DNA from: Competibacteraceae bacterium UBA2792
GTDB lineage: Bacteria; Pseudomonadota; Gammaproteobacteria; Competibacterales; Competibacteraceae
Assembly (NCBI GenBank): GCA_002352125.1
Contig: DEHU01000021.1
Coordinates: 550 to 20,034 of the forward strand
Reading direction: 5' to 3'
Length of the DNA: 19,485 nucleotides
The notes beneath the pieces were generated by a model. That model did not search any database, was not told where the DNA came from, and saw only the letters and a list, made by a program, of their open reading frames with translations. Below are positions 9,766-16,401 of this stretch, piece by piece; positions within the stretch are counted from its first letter, which is position 1; every line of letters starts with the position of its first letter. Both the position numbers and the translations under genes were made by a program.

Positions 9766-10173
9766 ATGCGACAATTCATTCGCCATCCTTCGGACATTCC
9801 TATCGAATACTGCGTCACCCGCCTTGGCTCCGGCCGGCGGGAGCACCTGAATAACATTAGCCAGGGCGGGTTATGCTTTCGAACCCCGAAAGCCCTTCAA
9901 CGAGGCTGCATCATCCGAATCACGATCCCGGTACGGGAACCAGCCTTCGAGACGACCGGCACCATCGTCTGGTGTCGCCGCACGAACGGCTATTACGACG
10001 TAGGCGTTCAATTCGCGGACGCAAACACCGAGTTTTCGGTACGGATGGTCGAACAGATTTGCCAAATCCACCACTACCAAAAAGAAGTTTTGACGAAAGA
10101 AGGGCGTTCGCTCTCGGGGCCGGAAGCGGCAGCCGAATGGGTGGCGAAATACGCTCAGAATTTTCCGTCGTAG
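9766..10173 (+). CDS. PilZ-domain protein (c-di-GMP receptor)
   Basis: This 135-aa protein is a nearly stand-alone PilZ domain. The N-terminal RxxxR motif is RQFIR (residues 2-6). The (D/N)xSxxG motif is NNISQGGLCF, about 25 residues later. Both c-di-GMP-contacting motifs are therefore present, so nucleotide binding is expected. The barrel continues through TGTIVWCRRTNGYYDVGVQF, a classic PilZ ending, followed by about 45 residues of helical tail. ATG 9766 is chosen because GGGGA lies 8 nt upstream and because it places the RxxxR motif at the start; an in-frame opening from 9613 adds residues unlike the family. The next gene, 136 nt downstream on the same strand, is an EAL-HDOD protein, so both may act in surface or motility signalling. 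Confidence 0.88.
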   Translation: MRQFIRHPSDIPIEYCVTRLGSGRREHLNNISQGGLCFRTPKALQRGCIIRITIPVREPAFETTGTIVWCRRTNGYYDVGVQFADANTEFSVRMVEQICQIHHYQKEVLTKEGRSLSGPEAAAEWVAKYAQNFPS

Positions 10174-10309
10174 CCCAGCGACCGCTGCCAGACAAACTTT
10201 CTTGGGCCGATGACATCCTCCAGCTTTCTGGATTGCCCAGATTTCGGGGCACGGTTAATCTATCGAAAATTCGAGACGGCAGCCGTAGCGAGCCAAAATT
10301 GGGGTATTC

Positions 10310-11524
10310 ATGAAAGAAATCTATCTGGGCCGACAACCCGTTTACGATTCGGCTTTTCGGGTGGAAGGTTACGAGCTGTTTTACCATCCCACCGACATCG
10401 AGAACACCGCTTTGCTCGACGGTGAATTGACCGGTTCGCAAATATTGTTCGATACGCTGGATGAGGTGGGATTGGAACGGCTGGTGGGCGACGGTAAAGC
10501 GTTTCTGGGAGTCGCTCGCGAATTCGTCCTGCAAGGGTACCTGCAAAAAGCGGTGGCTCCTTCGCCTCAGCTCGTATTCGAGGTGACCACCGATATCATC
10601 GTGGATACCGGATTGGTGAATACCCTGAGCGCGCTGCGCCAACAAGGTTATCGCTTCTTGTTGAACGACTACGTGGACAACGAAGCGTACCGGGCTTTGC
10701 TGAAGACCGTCGACTACGCGCGGTTGAACATGTCGCTCACCTCAGATTCGAGCGCCCGCCAGCTCGTTGCCCGACTCCGGCAACACGGCGTGGCACCGAT
10801 TGCAGGAGGCATCGAGGATCAACAGATTTTGGAATCGTGTCGGGCGATAGAATTCGATTACTTCCAAGGTCGTCATTTCTCTCGGCCCCGCCTGCTCAAA
10901 TTCCACGGTATTTCTGCCAACCAACTGACGGTACTGCGATTGATCGGCGCCCTTAACCAGCCGGATATCGACACGAAAGCCGTCGAATCTTTGATCGCTC
11001 AAGACGTTTCCCTCAGCTACAAACTGTTGCGGCACATCAACTCCGCCTACTTCAATTTGCCCCGGCGGGTCGAATCGATCCAGCGGGCAGTGGCGCTGCT
11101 GGGTTTGCGCGATATCCGCTCCTGGGCGACCTTGCTGTCGCTGTCTGCCGCAAACAATTCCCGCGACGACTTGCAAAACATCGCCTTGGTCCGCGCCAAA
11201 ATGTGCGAATCGCTAGGGGAACATCTGGGATTGAAACAACGCGATGCTGGCTTTACCGTAGGCTTGCTGTCGGTGTTGGATTTGGTTACCCAGGCGCCGA
11301 TGCCGGACGTATTGGCGACGCTGCCGTTGGACGAAGACATCAACGCGGCGTTGTTGCGCCACGAAGGCGCGTTGGGTCGCGTCTTGGCCTGCACTCTCGC
11401 CTACGAGCAGTGCGACTGGGCCACATTGGAACAGTTGGGTTTCGAGGCCGAACAGACTAACGAAATCTATCTGGCCGCATTGGCAGACGCCTATCGGGCT
11501 AACTACGAGTTGCTGCAAGATTGA
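10310..11524 (+). CDS. EAL-HDOD (YuxH-type) signalling protein with degenerate EAL domain
   Basis: This 404-aa cytoplasmic protein has an EAL-like domain over about residues 1-200 and an HDOD domain from about 205 (ISANQLTVLRLIGALN) to about 300 (SIQRAVALLGLRDIRSWATLLSLSA). The N-terminal half starts IYLGRQPVYD and GYELFYH, the YuxH pattern. The metal- and c-di-GMP-contacting motifs are altered: the glutamate signature reads GYELFYH rather than ELLYR, the ExN position reads FEVTTD, and the DDFG loop reads NDYVDNE. Phosphodiesterase activity is therefore unlikely and a protein-binding role is more plausible. HDOD domains are HD-related but lack the catalytic HD pair. Start ATG 10310 follows GGGG. 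The PilZ gene lies just upstream. Confidence 0.9.
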   Translation: MKEIYLGRQPVYDSAFRVEGYELFYHPTDIENTALLDGELTGSQILFDTLDEVGLERLVGDGKAFLGVAREFVLQGYLQKAVAPSPQLVFEVTTDIIVDTGLVNTLSALRQQGYRFLLNDYVDNEAYRALLKTVDYARLNMSLTSDSSARQLVARLRQHGVAPIAGGIEDQQILESCRAIEFDYFQGRHFSRPRLLKFHGISANQLTVLRLIGALNQPDIDTKAVESLIAQDVSLSYKLLRHINSAYFNLPRRVESIQRAVALLGLRDIRSWATLLSLSAANNSRDDLQNIALVRAKMCESLGEHLGLKQRDAGFTVGLLSVLDLVTQAPMPDVLATLPLDEDINAALLRHEGALGRVLACTLAYEQCDWATLEQLGFEAEQTNEIYLAALADAYRANYELLQD

Positions 11525-11911
11525 AGCAACGCCATTTTCCTAGCGAGAAAACGGCCAAAGACAACGGCCGGCTACCCGCCATGCAACGGCCGGGGCGCCT
11601 TGGCCGATCCAATTTGCTCGATTCGGTCCATTGTGGACCGGTCCGTTTTTGAGAACTCGTGCGGGAACCAGGGCAACAATCCGGAAGCGAACGAGATCGT
11701 CGAGCCGGTAGCGTCGATGTCGTGCCTTTAATCGAGTAAATTGAGGATTGTTTTAGTTATATCTACCACTTGCGCGAGCGCTATCGCGCAACGAACTCGC
11801 GGTTCGTCGCTGGCACGATGCGTGCTGATCGGATTGAAAGATCGACCGATGCCGCGATGCCCCTGCTCCGGACGGTCGATCCCGACTTTAACACGCTCTG
11901 GAGATCGAACG
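11525..11911. other. 387-nt intergenic region with structured 3' segment and downstream promoter region
   Basis: No gene is supported here. The first 80 nt can fold: CGGCCAA at about 11552 pairs with TTGGCCG at 11600-11606, enclosing a direct repeat CAACGGCCGG (11562-11571 and 11584-11593). A compact hairpin follows at 11624-11640. The rest (11651-11911) is the leader of the small secreted protein. A TTGAGG and a TTATAT lie near 11741-11762, but their spacing is too short for a standard sigma-70 promoter. Confidence 0.45.
11624..11650 (+). terminator. Probable rho-independent terminator after the EAL-HDOD gene
   Basis: A perfect 7-bp stem, CGGTCCA paired with TGGACCG around a TTG loop (11624-11640), is followed 5 nt later by five T residues (11646-11650). 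An overlapping 10-nt palindrome, GGACCGGTCC (11635-11644), allows an alternative fold. The stem lies 100 nt after the stop codon, and the gap between stem and T-run makes this a moderate call. Confidence 0.45.
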
Positions 11912-12226
11912 ATGGCGGTTCAAACGAAAGCAAAGTGGTCGATGGTTGCGGCCATCGGTTTGGTGCTTGGCTGCGCTGGATCGGGCGCGCTGGCCAACGA
12001 TAGCCGGGTGTCTTCCACCGCAGCTTACACCGAAACCGCCGGTGCACTGCTCGAATCGAACGGCGCAGACACCGATACAGAGGTCGCCTACGTCATCGAA
12101 TCGAAGTCCGACAGCTACGATCCGTATACTTGTACCGCCGCTTACGGCGATGCCTTTTGTGCCGCTTTCGAGCGATGCATGGCCGCGCACGGCTTCGAGG
12201 TTTGTTACGAGCGGTTCAGCCAGTAG
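11912..12226 (+). CDS. Small secreted four-cysteine protein, unknown function
   Basis: I do not recognise this 104-aa protein. It has an N-terminal signal peptide (basic start, hydrophobic SMVAAIGLVLG) with a likely signal peptidase I site after ALA (A28). Reading LGC21 as a lipobox is a weaker alternative. The central part is acidic and Ser/Thr-rich. The last 31 residues hold four cysteines (C74, C83, C89, C98) with symmetric spacing C-x8-C-x5-C-x8-C among Ala, Phe and Glu residues, which suggests a disulfide-linked helical hairpin in the periplasm or outside the cell. ATG 11912 is preferred over an in-frame opening at 11741, because TGGAG precedes it and the signal peptide begins there. It is convergent with the GST-like gene, which ends 32 nt downstream. 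Confidence 0.7.
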   Translation: MAVQTKAKWSMVAAIGLVLGCAGSGALANDSRVSSTAAYTETAGALLESNGADTDTEVAYVIESKSDSYDPYTCTAAYGDAFCAAFERCMAAHGFEVCYERFSQ

Positions 12227-12258
12227 AGCAAGCGACCAGCGATCCAGTCGTTGAGGAC

Positions 12259-13041
12259 TCAAAGCTCGTTCTTGGACGAGCGCTCCGGTCTCGGTGGCAT
12301 CGGTCGTTCCTCCAAAGGAATCGCCCGGTCGAACGAGCTGCTCTCGTGTCCATCCGGAATGGCACCATTGCCGTATCCCAAAGAATAATCGTAATAATAT
12401 TTGATAAATGCTTCGTTCGGCATGCCAGTTTCAACCACCGTAGGATGTCGGAGAATCGCATCGCGCCATTTGAGCACCCGCAAATAATCCTGTTCCTGCG
12501 GTATCGTGAAATATCGATAGTATTCGTTTAGGCAATACCGCTGAAAAAACGAGGCATAACTGAGTTCGGCCATCCCAAAACCGCATTCGTCGAACAAATA
12601 CGTACCATCCGGATTGTGGCGCAATAGAAAATCGTTGACCCAGTGCCAACTTTTTAAGGCATCTTCTATTAATTCCCTATCTTTCTCGCGTGCCTGATTC
12701 ATCAGCAAACGATACATTCGAGGAACGAATTCGTGGTTGCAGTAATCGATCATGATCCGACAGATCGCTCTTTTATAAGGCGCAGATGGAAAGATACGCG
12801 GGATTGGAAAAACCTCTTCCAGATACTCGTTGATGATGCTCGATTCGTTCAAAACGATTCCATCATGCTGAATAACGGGAACCTGCCCCAATGGATTGAT
12901 CTTCAAAAACCAATCCGGCATTTGCCGAGTGGATTCCATTTCGGTTAGCTCGAACAATATACCTTTCAACTCCAATAAAATCCGAGTTCGTTGCGCGAAG
13001 GGGCAGATCGCCATGCTGTACAGATGAACGGGGAGATTCAC
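12259..13041 (-). CDS. Glutathione S-transferase-like protein
   Basis: This 260-aa cytoplasmic protein has an N-terminal thioredoxin-like GST domain. LYSMAICPFAQRTRILLELKGI carries a Cys at the catalytic position (AICPFAQ, as in omega- or beta-like GSTs and glutaredoxins). INPLGQVPVIQ has the cis-Pro, and LNESSIINEYLEE gives the Glu-Ser pair that binds the glutathione gamma-glutamyl group. An all-helical C-terminal domain follows, and the last 40 residues are polar and probably disordered. The start is GTG 13041, not the longer opening from 13107, because a perfect AGGAGG lies 6 nt upstream of it. The substrate is unknown; detoxification or thiol-dependent reduction is the family expectation. 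The gene is convergent with the small secreted protein and divergent from the gene at 13215. Confidence 0.88.
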   Translation of the reverse strand: MNLPVHLYSMAICPFAQRTRILLELKGILFELTEMESTRQMPDWFLKINPLGQVPVIQHDGIVLNESSIINEYLEEVFPIPRIFPSAPYKRAICRIMIDYCNHEFVPRMYRLLMNQAREKDRELIEDALKSWHWVNDFLLRHNPDGTYLFDECGFGMAELSYASFFQRYCLNEYYRYFTIPQEQDYLRVLKWRDAILRHPTVVETGMPNEAFIKYYYDYSLGYGNGAIPDGHESSSFDRAIPLEERPMPPRPERSSKNEL

Positions 13042-13047
13042 GAAAAT

Positions 13048-13053
13048 CCTCCT
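13048..13053 (-). promoter_or_regulatory. Ribosome-binding site AGGAGG deciding the GTG start of the GST-like gene
   Basis: On the minus strand AGGAGG is followed by ATTTTC and then GTG (13041). This consensus Shine-Dalgarno site with 6-nt spacing shows that translation starts at GTG rather than at the upstream in-frame ATG. Confidence 0.8.
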
Positions 13054-13214
13054 GCAATGAGAGTGCAATTTGTTTGCATTGGCTAGCCATGCATTTCTCT
13101 CGATCATTCGTGGGCGAGATGCTCAAGGCCGACCGGCCGCATAGCCGGGCGATGACAGCCGTCCACAGGGCGAGTAAATTAAACGAACCGATTGCGCGAG
13201 CGAGGAGATTCGAC

Positions 13215-13439
13215 ATGCGCGTGGTGTTGCTGCTGTTGGTATTGGCCGTGACCGGCATCGCTTTGGTTCGGTGGCTAAACAAATTACCAGCCTCGGCACC
13301 GCCGCAAAGCGCGCCAAACGGTGCGGCGATGCCAATGGCACCCGCCCGCCCTCAGGACATCAAAGCATTCGAGCAAGATATCAATCGCTTCATGCAAGAT
13401 GCTGCCAAACGACGGACTCGCCAGGAACCACAGCAATGA
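13215..13439 (+). CDS. Small membrane-anchored protein, unknown function, coupled to mmuM
   Basis: I do not recognise this 74-aa protein. Residues 1-21 (MRVVLLLLVLAVTGIALVRWL) form one hydrophobic helix, a signal anchor or uncleaved signal. A Pro/Ala/Met-rich linker and a charged helical tail (IKAFEQDINRFMQDAAKRR) follow. Start ATG 13215 has GAGGAG at 13202-13207, with 7-nt spacing. Its stop overlaps the mmuM start in the sequence ATGA (13436-13439), so the two genes are translationally coupled. That implies a shared transcript, but not necessarily a shared function. Confidence 0.7.
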   Translation: MRVVLLLLVLAVTGIALVRWLNKLPASAPPQSAPNGAAMPMAPARPQDIKAFEQDINRFMQDAAKRRTRQEPQQ

Positions 13440-14395
13440 ATCCGATCACCGAATTGCTGCAACAGTTCCCGGTTCTGGTGTTGGACGGCGCCTTGGCCAC
13501 CGAACTGGAGCGTCGGGGCTGCGATCTGCGCGATCCGCTCTGGTCGGCCAAGATATTGATCGAGGCGCCCGAAATCATTCGCCAGGTGCATTTGGATTAC
13601 TTTCGGGCTGGAGCCGACGTCGCGACTACCGCCAGCTATCAGGCCACCGTAGAAGGGTTTACGCGGCGAGGTCTAAGCCGTAAAGAGAGCCTCGAACTGT
13701 TGCGGCGCTCGGTGCGGCTGGCGCTGGAAGCGCGCGACGTGTTCTGGCAGGAACCGGCAAATCGAGCCGGTCGCCCTCGGCCTTTGGTAGCGGCCTCGGT
13801 GGGACCCTACGGCGCATTTTTGGCCGATGGTTCGGAATATCGAGGCGACTACCCCTTGAGCGAAGCCGAATTGATGGACTTTCATCGCGTACGGATGACC
13901 GCTCTTTTGGAAGCGGGCGCCGATCTGCTGGCCTGCGAGACCCTGCCCTGCTTCGCCGAAGCGCGAGCGCTAGTGCGACTGTTGGCCGAGTTTCCCGGCG
14001 CGAACGCCTGGATTAGCTTCAGCGCCCGCGACGAAGCGCATCTCTGCCACGGAGAAGCTCTGGCCGAGTGCGCGGCATGGCTAGACGATCAACCGCAAGT
14101 TGTCGCCGTGGGGGTCAACTGCACCGCGCCGCGCTATGTTCCGGCACTGGTTCTGGCCGCCCGCGCCGCCACGCGCAAGCCCATCGTGGTGTACCCCAAT
14201 TCGGGCGAAATTTACCACGCCGAAAACCACCGCTGGGAAGGAACCGCCACTTGCACCGCGTTCGCGGCCGAAGCCGAGCGCTGGTATGTCAACGGGGCGA
14301 GGCTTATCGGGGGTTGCTGCCGCACCACGCCCGATCACATTCGGGCACTCGCCGTCTGGGCCCGGCGACTGCCTCCGCCGAAAGCTGGCCGCTAG
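13436..14395 (+). CDS. mmuM: Homocysteine S-methyltransferase
   Basis: This 319-aa cytoplasmic enzyme belongs to the Pfam homocysteine S-methyltransferase family. It transfers a methyl group from S-methylmethionine (or S-adenosylmethionine) to homocysteine, giving methionine. The N-terminal LDGALATELERRG is diagnostic. The zinc ligands are C229 in GVNCTAP and C294-C295 in IGGCCRTTPDHI. FRAGADVATTASYQAT and the ASVGPYGAFLADGSEYRGDY segment follow the MmuM pattern. The length is normal for a stand-alone, cobalamin-independent enzyme. The start overlaps the preceding small gene as ATGA. The stop TAG shares the tetranucleotide CTAG with the stop of the convergent nuoM gene, so there is no room for a terminator between them. 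No mmuP permease is seen. Confidence 0.93.
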   Translation: MNPITELLQQFPVLVLDGALATELERRGCDLRDPLWSAKILIEAPEIIRQVHLDYFRAGADVATTASYQATVEGFTRRGLSRKESLELLRRSVRLALEARDVFWQEPANRAGRPRPLVAASVGPYGAFLADGSEYRGDYPLSEAELMDFHRVRMTALLEAGADLLACETLPCFAEARALVRLLAEFPGANAWISFSARDEAHLCHGEALAECAAWLDDQPQVVAVGVNCTAPRYVPALVLAARAATRKPIVVYPNSGEIYHAENHRWEGTATCTAFAAEAERWYVNGARLIGGCCRTTPDHIRALAVWARRLPPPKAGR

Positions 14396-15966
14396 TTACT
14401 GGGGCGATATCCACCAAGGCCAACCTCCGTCGCAACGACTGCCTGGTCTGCGGTTGCCCGCCCCACCCAGGCGTTTGCCGCGCTCGCCGTAACGTTTTGA
14501 ACCCAGTTGGGGAACAAACCGCCAGCCAGTACCAGCAATCCCATCACGCCAGCGACCAGCAACTCGCGCGGCCGAAGATCCGCCGCAGAGGCCACCGCAG
14601 GATCGGTCACTGGCCCCAAAAATGCCCGCTGGTAGAAGCCCAGAAAATACGCCGCGCCCAAAATCACGCCCAGCACGGCAACGAACGCCAAGCCGGGTGA
14701 TGTCTGCAACACACCGATCAGGATCAGCAATTCGGCCACGAAGCCGTTGGTGCCTGGCAAACCGATAGATGCCATGCCAAGCAGCAGGAAAAAAGCCGTC
14801 AGTCGCGGCAGGGGCCGGACCAATCCGCCCAGACTCGCCAGATCGGTCGAACCCAAGCGATGATGTAAAAAGCCAGTCAGCAACAGCAAACCGCCGGCGA
14901 TCACGCCGAAATTTGCCAGTTGGAAAATCGCCCCCTGCACGCCCTGGACATTCATCGCGGCGATCCCCACGATCACCAAGCCAACGTGGCTGACGCTGGA
15001 AAACGCCAGCATCGATCGTAGATTGGATTGCCGCAGTGCCACCAGCGCCCCGTACAGCACCCCAAACAGGCCCAGTCCAGCCATCAGCCAGAAATACTCG
15101 CGCGCCGCTGTTGGAGCCAATGGCACGGCAAAGCGCAAGATGCCGAAAGCGCCGAGTTTGAGCCCCACCAGCAGCGCACTCAATCCCACCGGCCCTTCCC
15201 GCAGCACGGTCGGCAACCAAGTATGAAATGGGAACAGCGGCGCTTTCACGGCGAATCCGACGAACAGCAACAGAAACACGGTCGCCTGCAACGCGGATGG
15301 CAGCGGTTTTTCGAGCAAGGCCGGATAGTCGAAGATCAGCGTGCCGGCGCCATCGGTGGGATAGAGTCCGAGCAGCAGAATGGCAAACAGCAACGGAATT
15401 CCACCCGCCAGCATGAACAGAGTGTATTTGACGGCGGCAAAACGCCGTTCCGGCCCGATACCCCACAGGCTGACCAGAAAATAGATGGGAACCAGGGTCA
15501 GTTCCCAGAATAAGAAAAACAGCACCAGATCCAGGGCGCAGAACACGCCCATGATCGCGCTCTCCAGCCCCAACAGCAGAGCGAAATACAATCGGGGCAT
15601 CGCTTGGATGCTCGTCCAGGAGGACAGAATGACGCCGCAAAACAACAGCGCCGTCAGCGGCGGAAACAGCGCGGCAATACCGTCCATCCCAACCAGATAA
15701 TGGACGTTCAAGCTGGGAATCCAGGATGCCCGTTCCACCAACTGCATCCCGGCCATTTCCGGGTGCAGTGCTGCCAGCATCACGAGGGATAGAGCCAACT
15801 CCAGCCCGGCACCCGCCAACGCTACGACGCGCACCGCGCGATTCTCGCGCAGGAAGGGCAGCACCAGCGCCCAGGCCAGCGGCAGCACGATCAACAGAGT
15901 CAGAATCGGAAAACCGACCGGGTCGGCGGCGGATGATGGTTCGAGATCAGGTAACACGCTTGCCAA
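14392..15966 (-). CDS. nuoM: NuoM-like proton-translocating subunit (paralogue A, downstream copy)
   Basis: This 524-aa polytopic inner-membrane protein (about 14 helices) is an antiporter-like subunit of complex I or a related oxidoreductase. Key pump residues are present: the TM5 Glu in FFLFWELTLVP (E155), the TM7 Lys in GFAVKAPLFPFHTWLP (K241), the TM8 Lys in VGLKLGAFGILRF (K270) and the TM12 Glu in PGTNGFVAELLIL (E412). The conserved His after the SSVSH..L segment is replaced; the usual NHG region reads ANFGVIAGG. The annotated start is TTG 15966, but GTG 15957 has better spacing (10 nt) from GGAG and may be the true start. The start overlaps the end of the GNAT gene by up to 20 nt. No nuoN follows; the next gene is convergent mmuM. 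Numbering assumes the TTG start. Confidence 0.88.
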   Translation of the reverse strand: MASVLPDLEPSSAADPVGFPILTLLIVLPLAWALVLPFLRENRAVRVVALAGAGLELALSLVMLAALHPEMAGMQLVERASWIPSLNVHYLVGMDGIAALFPPLTALLFCGVILSSWTSIQAMPRLYFALLLGLESAIMGVFCALDLVLFFLFWELTLVPIYFLVSLWGIGPERRFAAVKYTLFMLAGGIPLLFAILLLGLYPTDGAGTLIFDYPALLEKPLPSALQATVFLLLFVGFAVKAPLFPFHTWLPTVLREGPVGLSALLVGLKLGAFGILRFAVPLAPTAAREYFWLMAGLGLFGVLYGALVALRQSNLRSMLAFSSVSHVGLVIVGIAAMNVQGVQGAIFQLANFGVIAGGLLLLTGFLHHRLGSTDLASLGGLVRPLPRLTAFFLLLGMASIGLPGTNGFVAELLILIGVLQTSPGLAFVAVLGVILGAAYFLGFYQRAFLGPVTDPAVASAADLRPRELLVAGVMGLLVLAGGLFPNWVQNVTASAANAWVGRATADQAVVATEVGLGGYRPSN

Positions 15967-16384
15967 GCTCCCTGGAAAAGTGGTGGGAACTGATTTGCAG
16001 TTTCCGGCCGAGATATAAGCGGTGGGCGTCGTGCCGGGTCACGCCCGAGTCGAGATGGAACTGGTCGCAGGACAACTCTCGCGCTTTTTCCAAAAGCCAG
16101 TCGAGCAGTTTCCCGCCATAACCTTGCTTGCGGAATGCCTCACGGCAGACGAGATCATCGACGTAGAAAGTCCGTCCCCACGCCAAAAATTCGGCGATAC
16201 GATAGCCTGCCACTGCGACCACTTCGTCTTGCAAGGCGACATAGACGAGAACATAGCCGTGATTCTTCATTTGGCGTTGAACCCGAGATACGAAATCGGT
16301 TTCCGTCAAATGCGGTCGCAATTCGCGCATTGCAGGAAAACAGGCTGCGATCTCGGATTCGGTTATGGCTATTTTGATATCCAT
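15947..16384 (-). CDS. GNAT-family N-acetyltransferase
   Basis: This 145-aa cytoplasmic protein has the GNAT acetyl-CoA-binding core FYVDDLVCREAFRKQGYGGKLLDWL, where RKQGYGG is the Q/R-x-x-G-x-G/A pyrophosphate loop. It is followed by the helix and strand CDQFHLDSGVTRHDAHRLYLGRKL. The predicted final strand LQISSHHFSREL is where proteins of this type usually end, but here five more residues (GKRVT) are encoded. Those residues lie in and beyond the 10-bp direct repeat at the nuoM boundary, so the natural stop may have been lost at a junction. The gene follows the nuclease stop by 17 nt and overlaps the start of nuoM paralogue A. The substrate is unknown; no toxin-antitoxin partner is evident. 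Confidence 0.82.
   Translation of the reverse strand: MDIKIAITESEIAACFPAMRELRPHLTETDFVSRVQRQMKNHGYVLVYVALQDEVVAVAGYRIAEFLAWGRTFYVDDLVCREAFRKQGYGGKLLDWLLEKARELSCDQFHLDSGVTRHDAHRLYLGRKLQISSHHFSRELGKRVT
15962..15971 (+). repeat. 10-bp direct repeat GCCAAGCTCC, left copy
   Basis: This is identical to 18319-18328. It covers the start-proximal region of nuoM paralogue A and the final codons of the GNAT gene. The flanking bases differ on both sides, so the match is exactly 10 bp. Confidence 0.6.
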
Positions 16385-16401
16385 CCCATTTTCAAAATCT
16401 A

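Noticed and set aside
9097..9846. 249-codon minus-strand frame
   Set aside because: It overlaps the aldo/keto reductase C-terminus and the PilZ start, and has no convincing start. Kept only as a question for the intergenic part.
12259..12270. C-terminal KNEL on the GST-like protein resembling an ER-retention signal
   Set aside because: The organism is bacterial, so the resemblance has no meaning.
14396..15640. 414-codon minus-strand frame inside nuoM paralogue A
   Set aside because: Shadow of the nuoM gene in another frame; Arg/Gly-rich with no domain, whereas the nuoM frame is clearly membrane protein.
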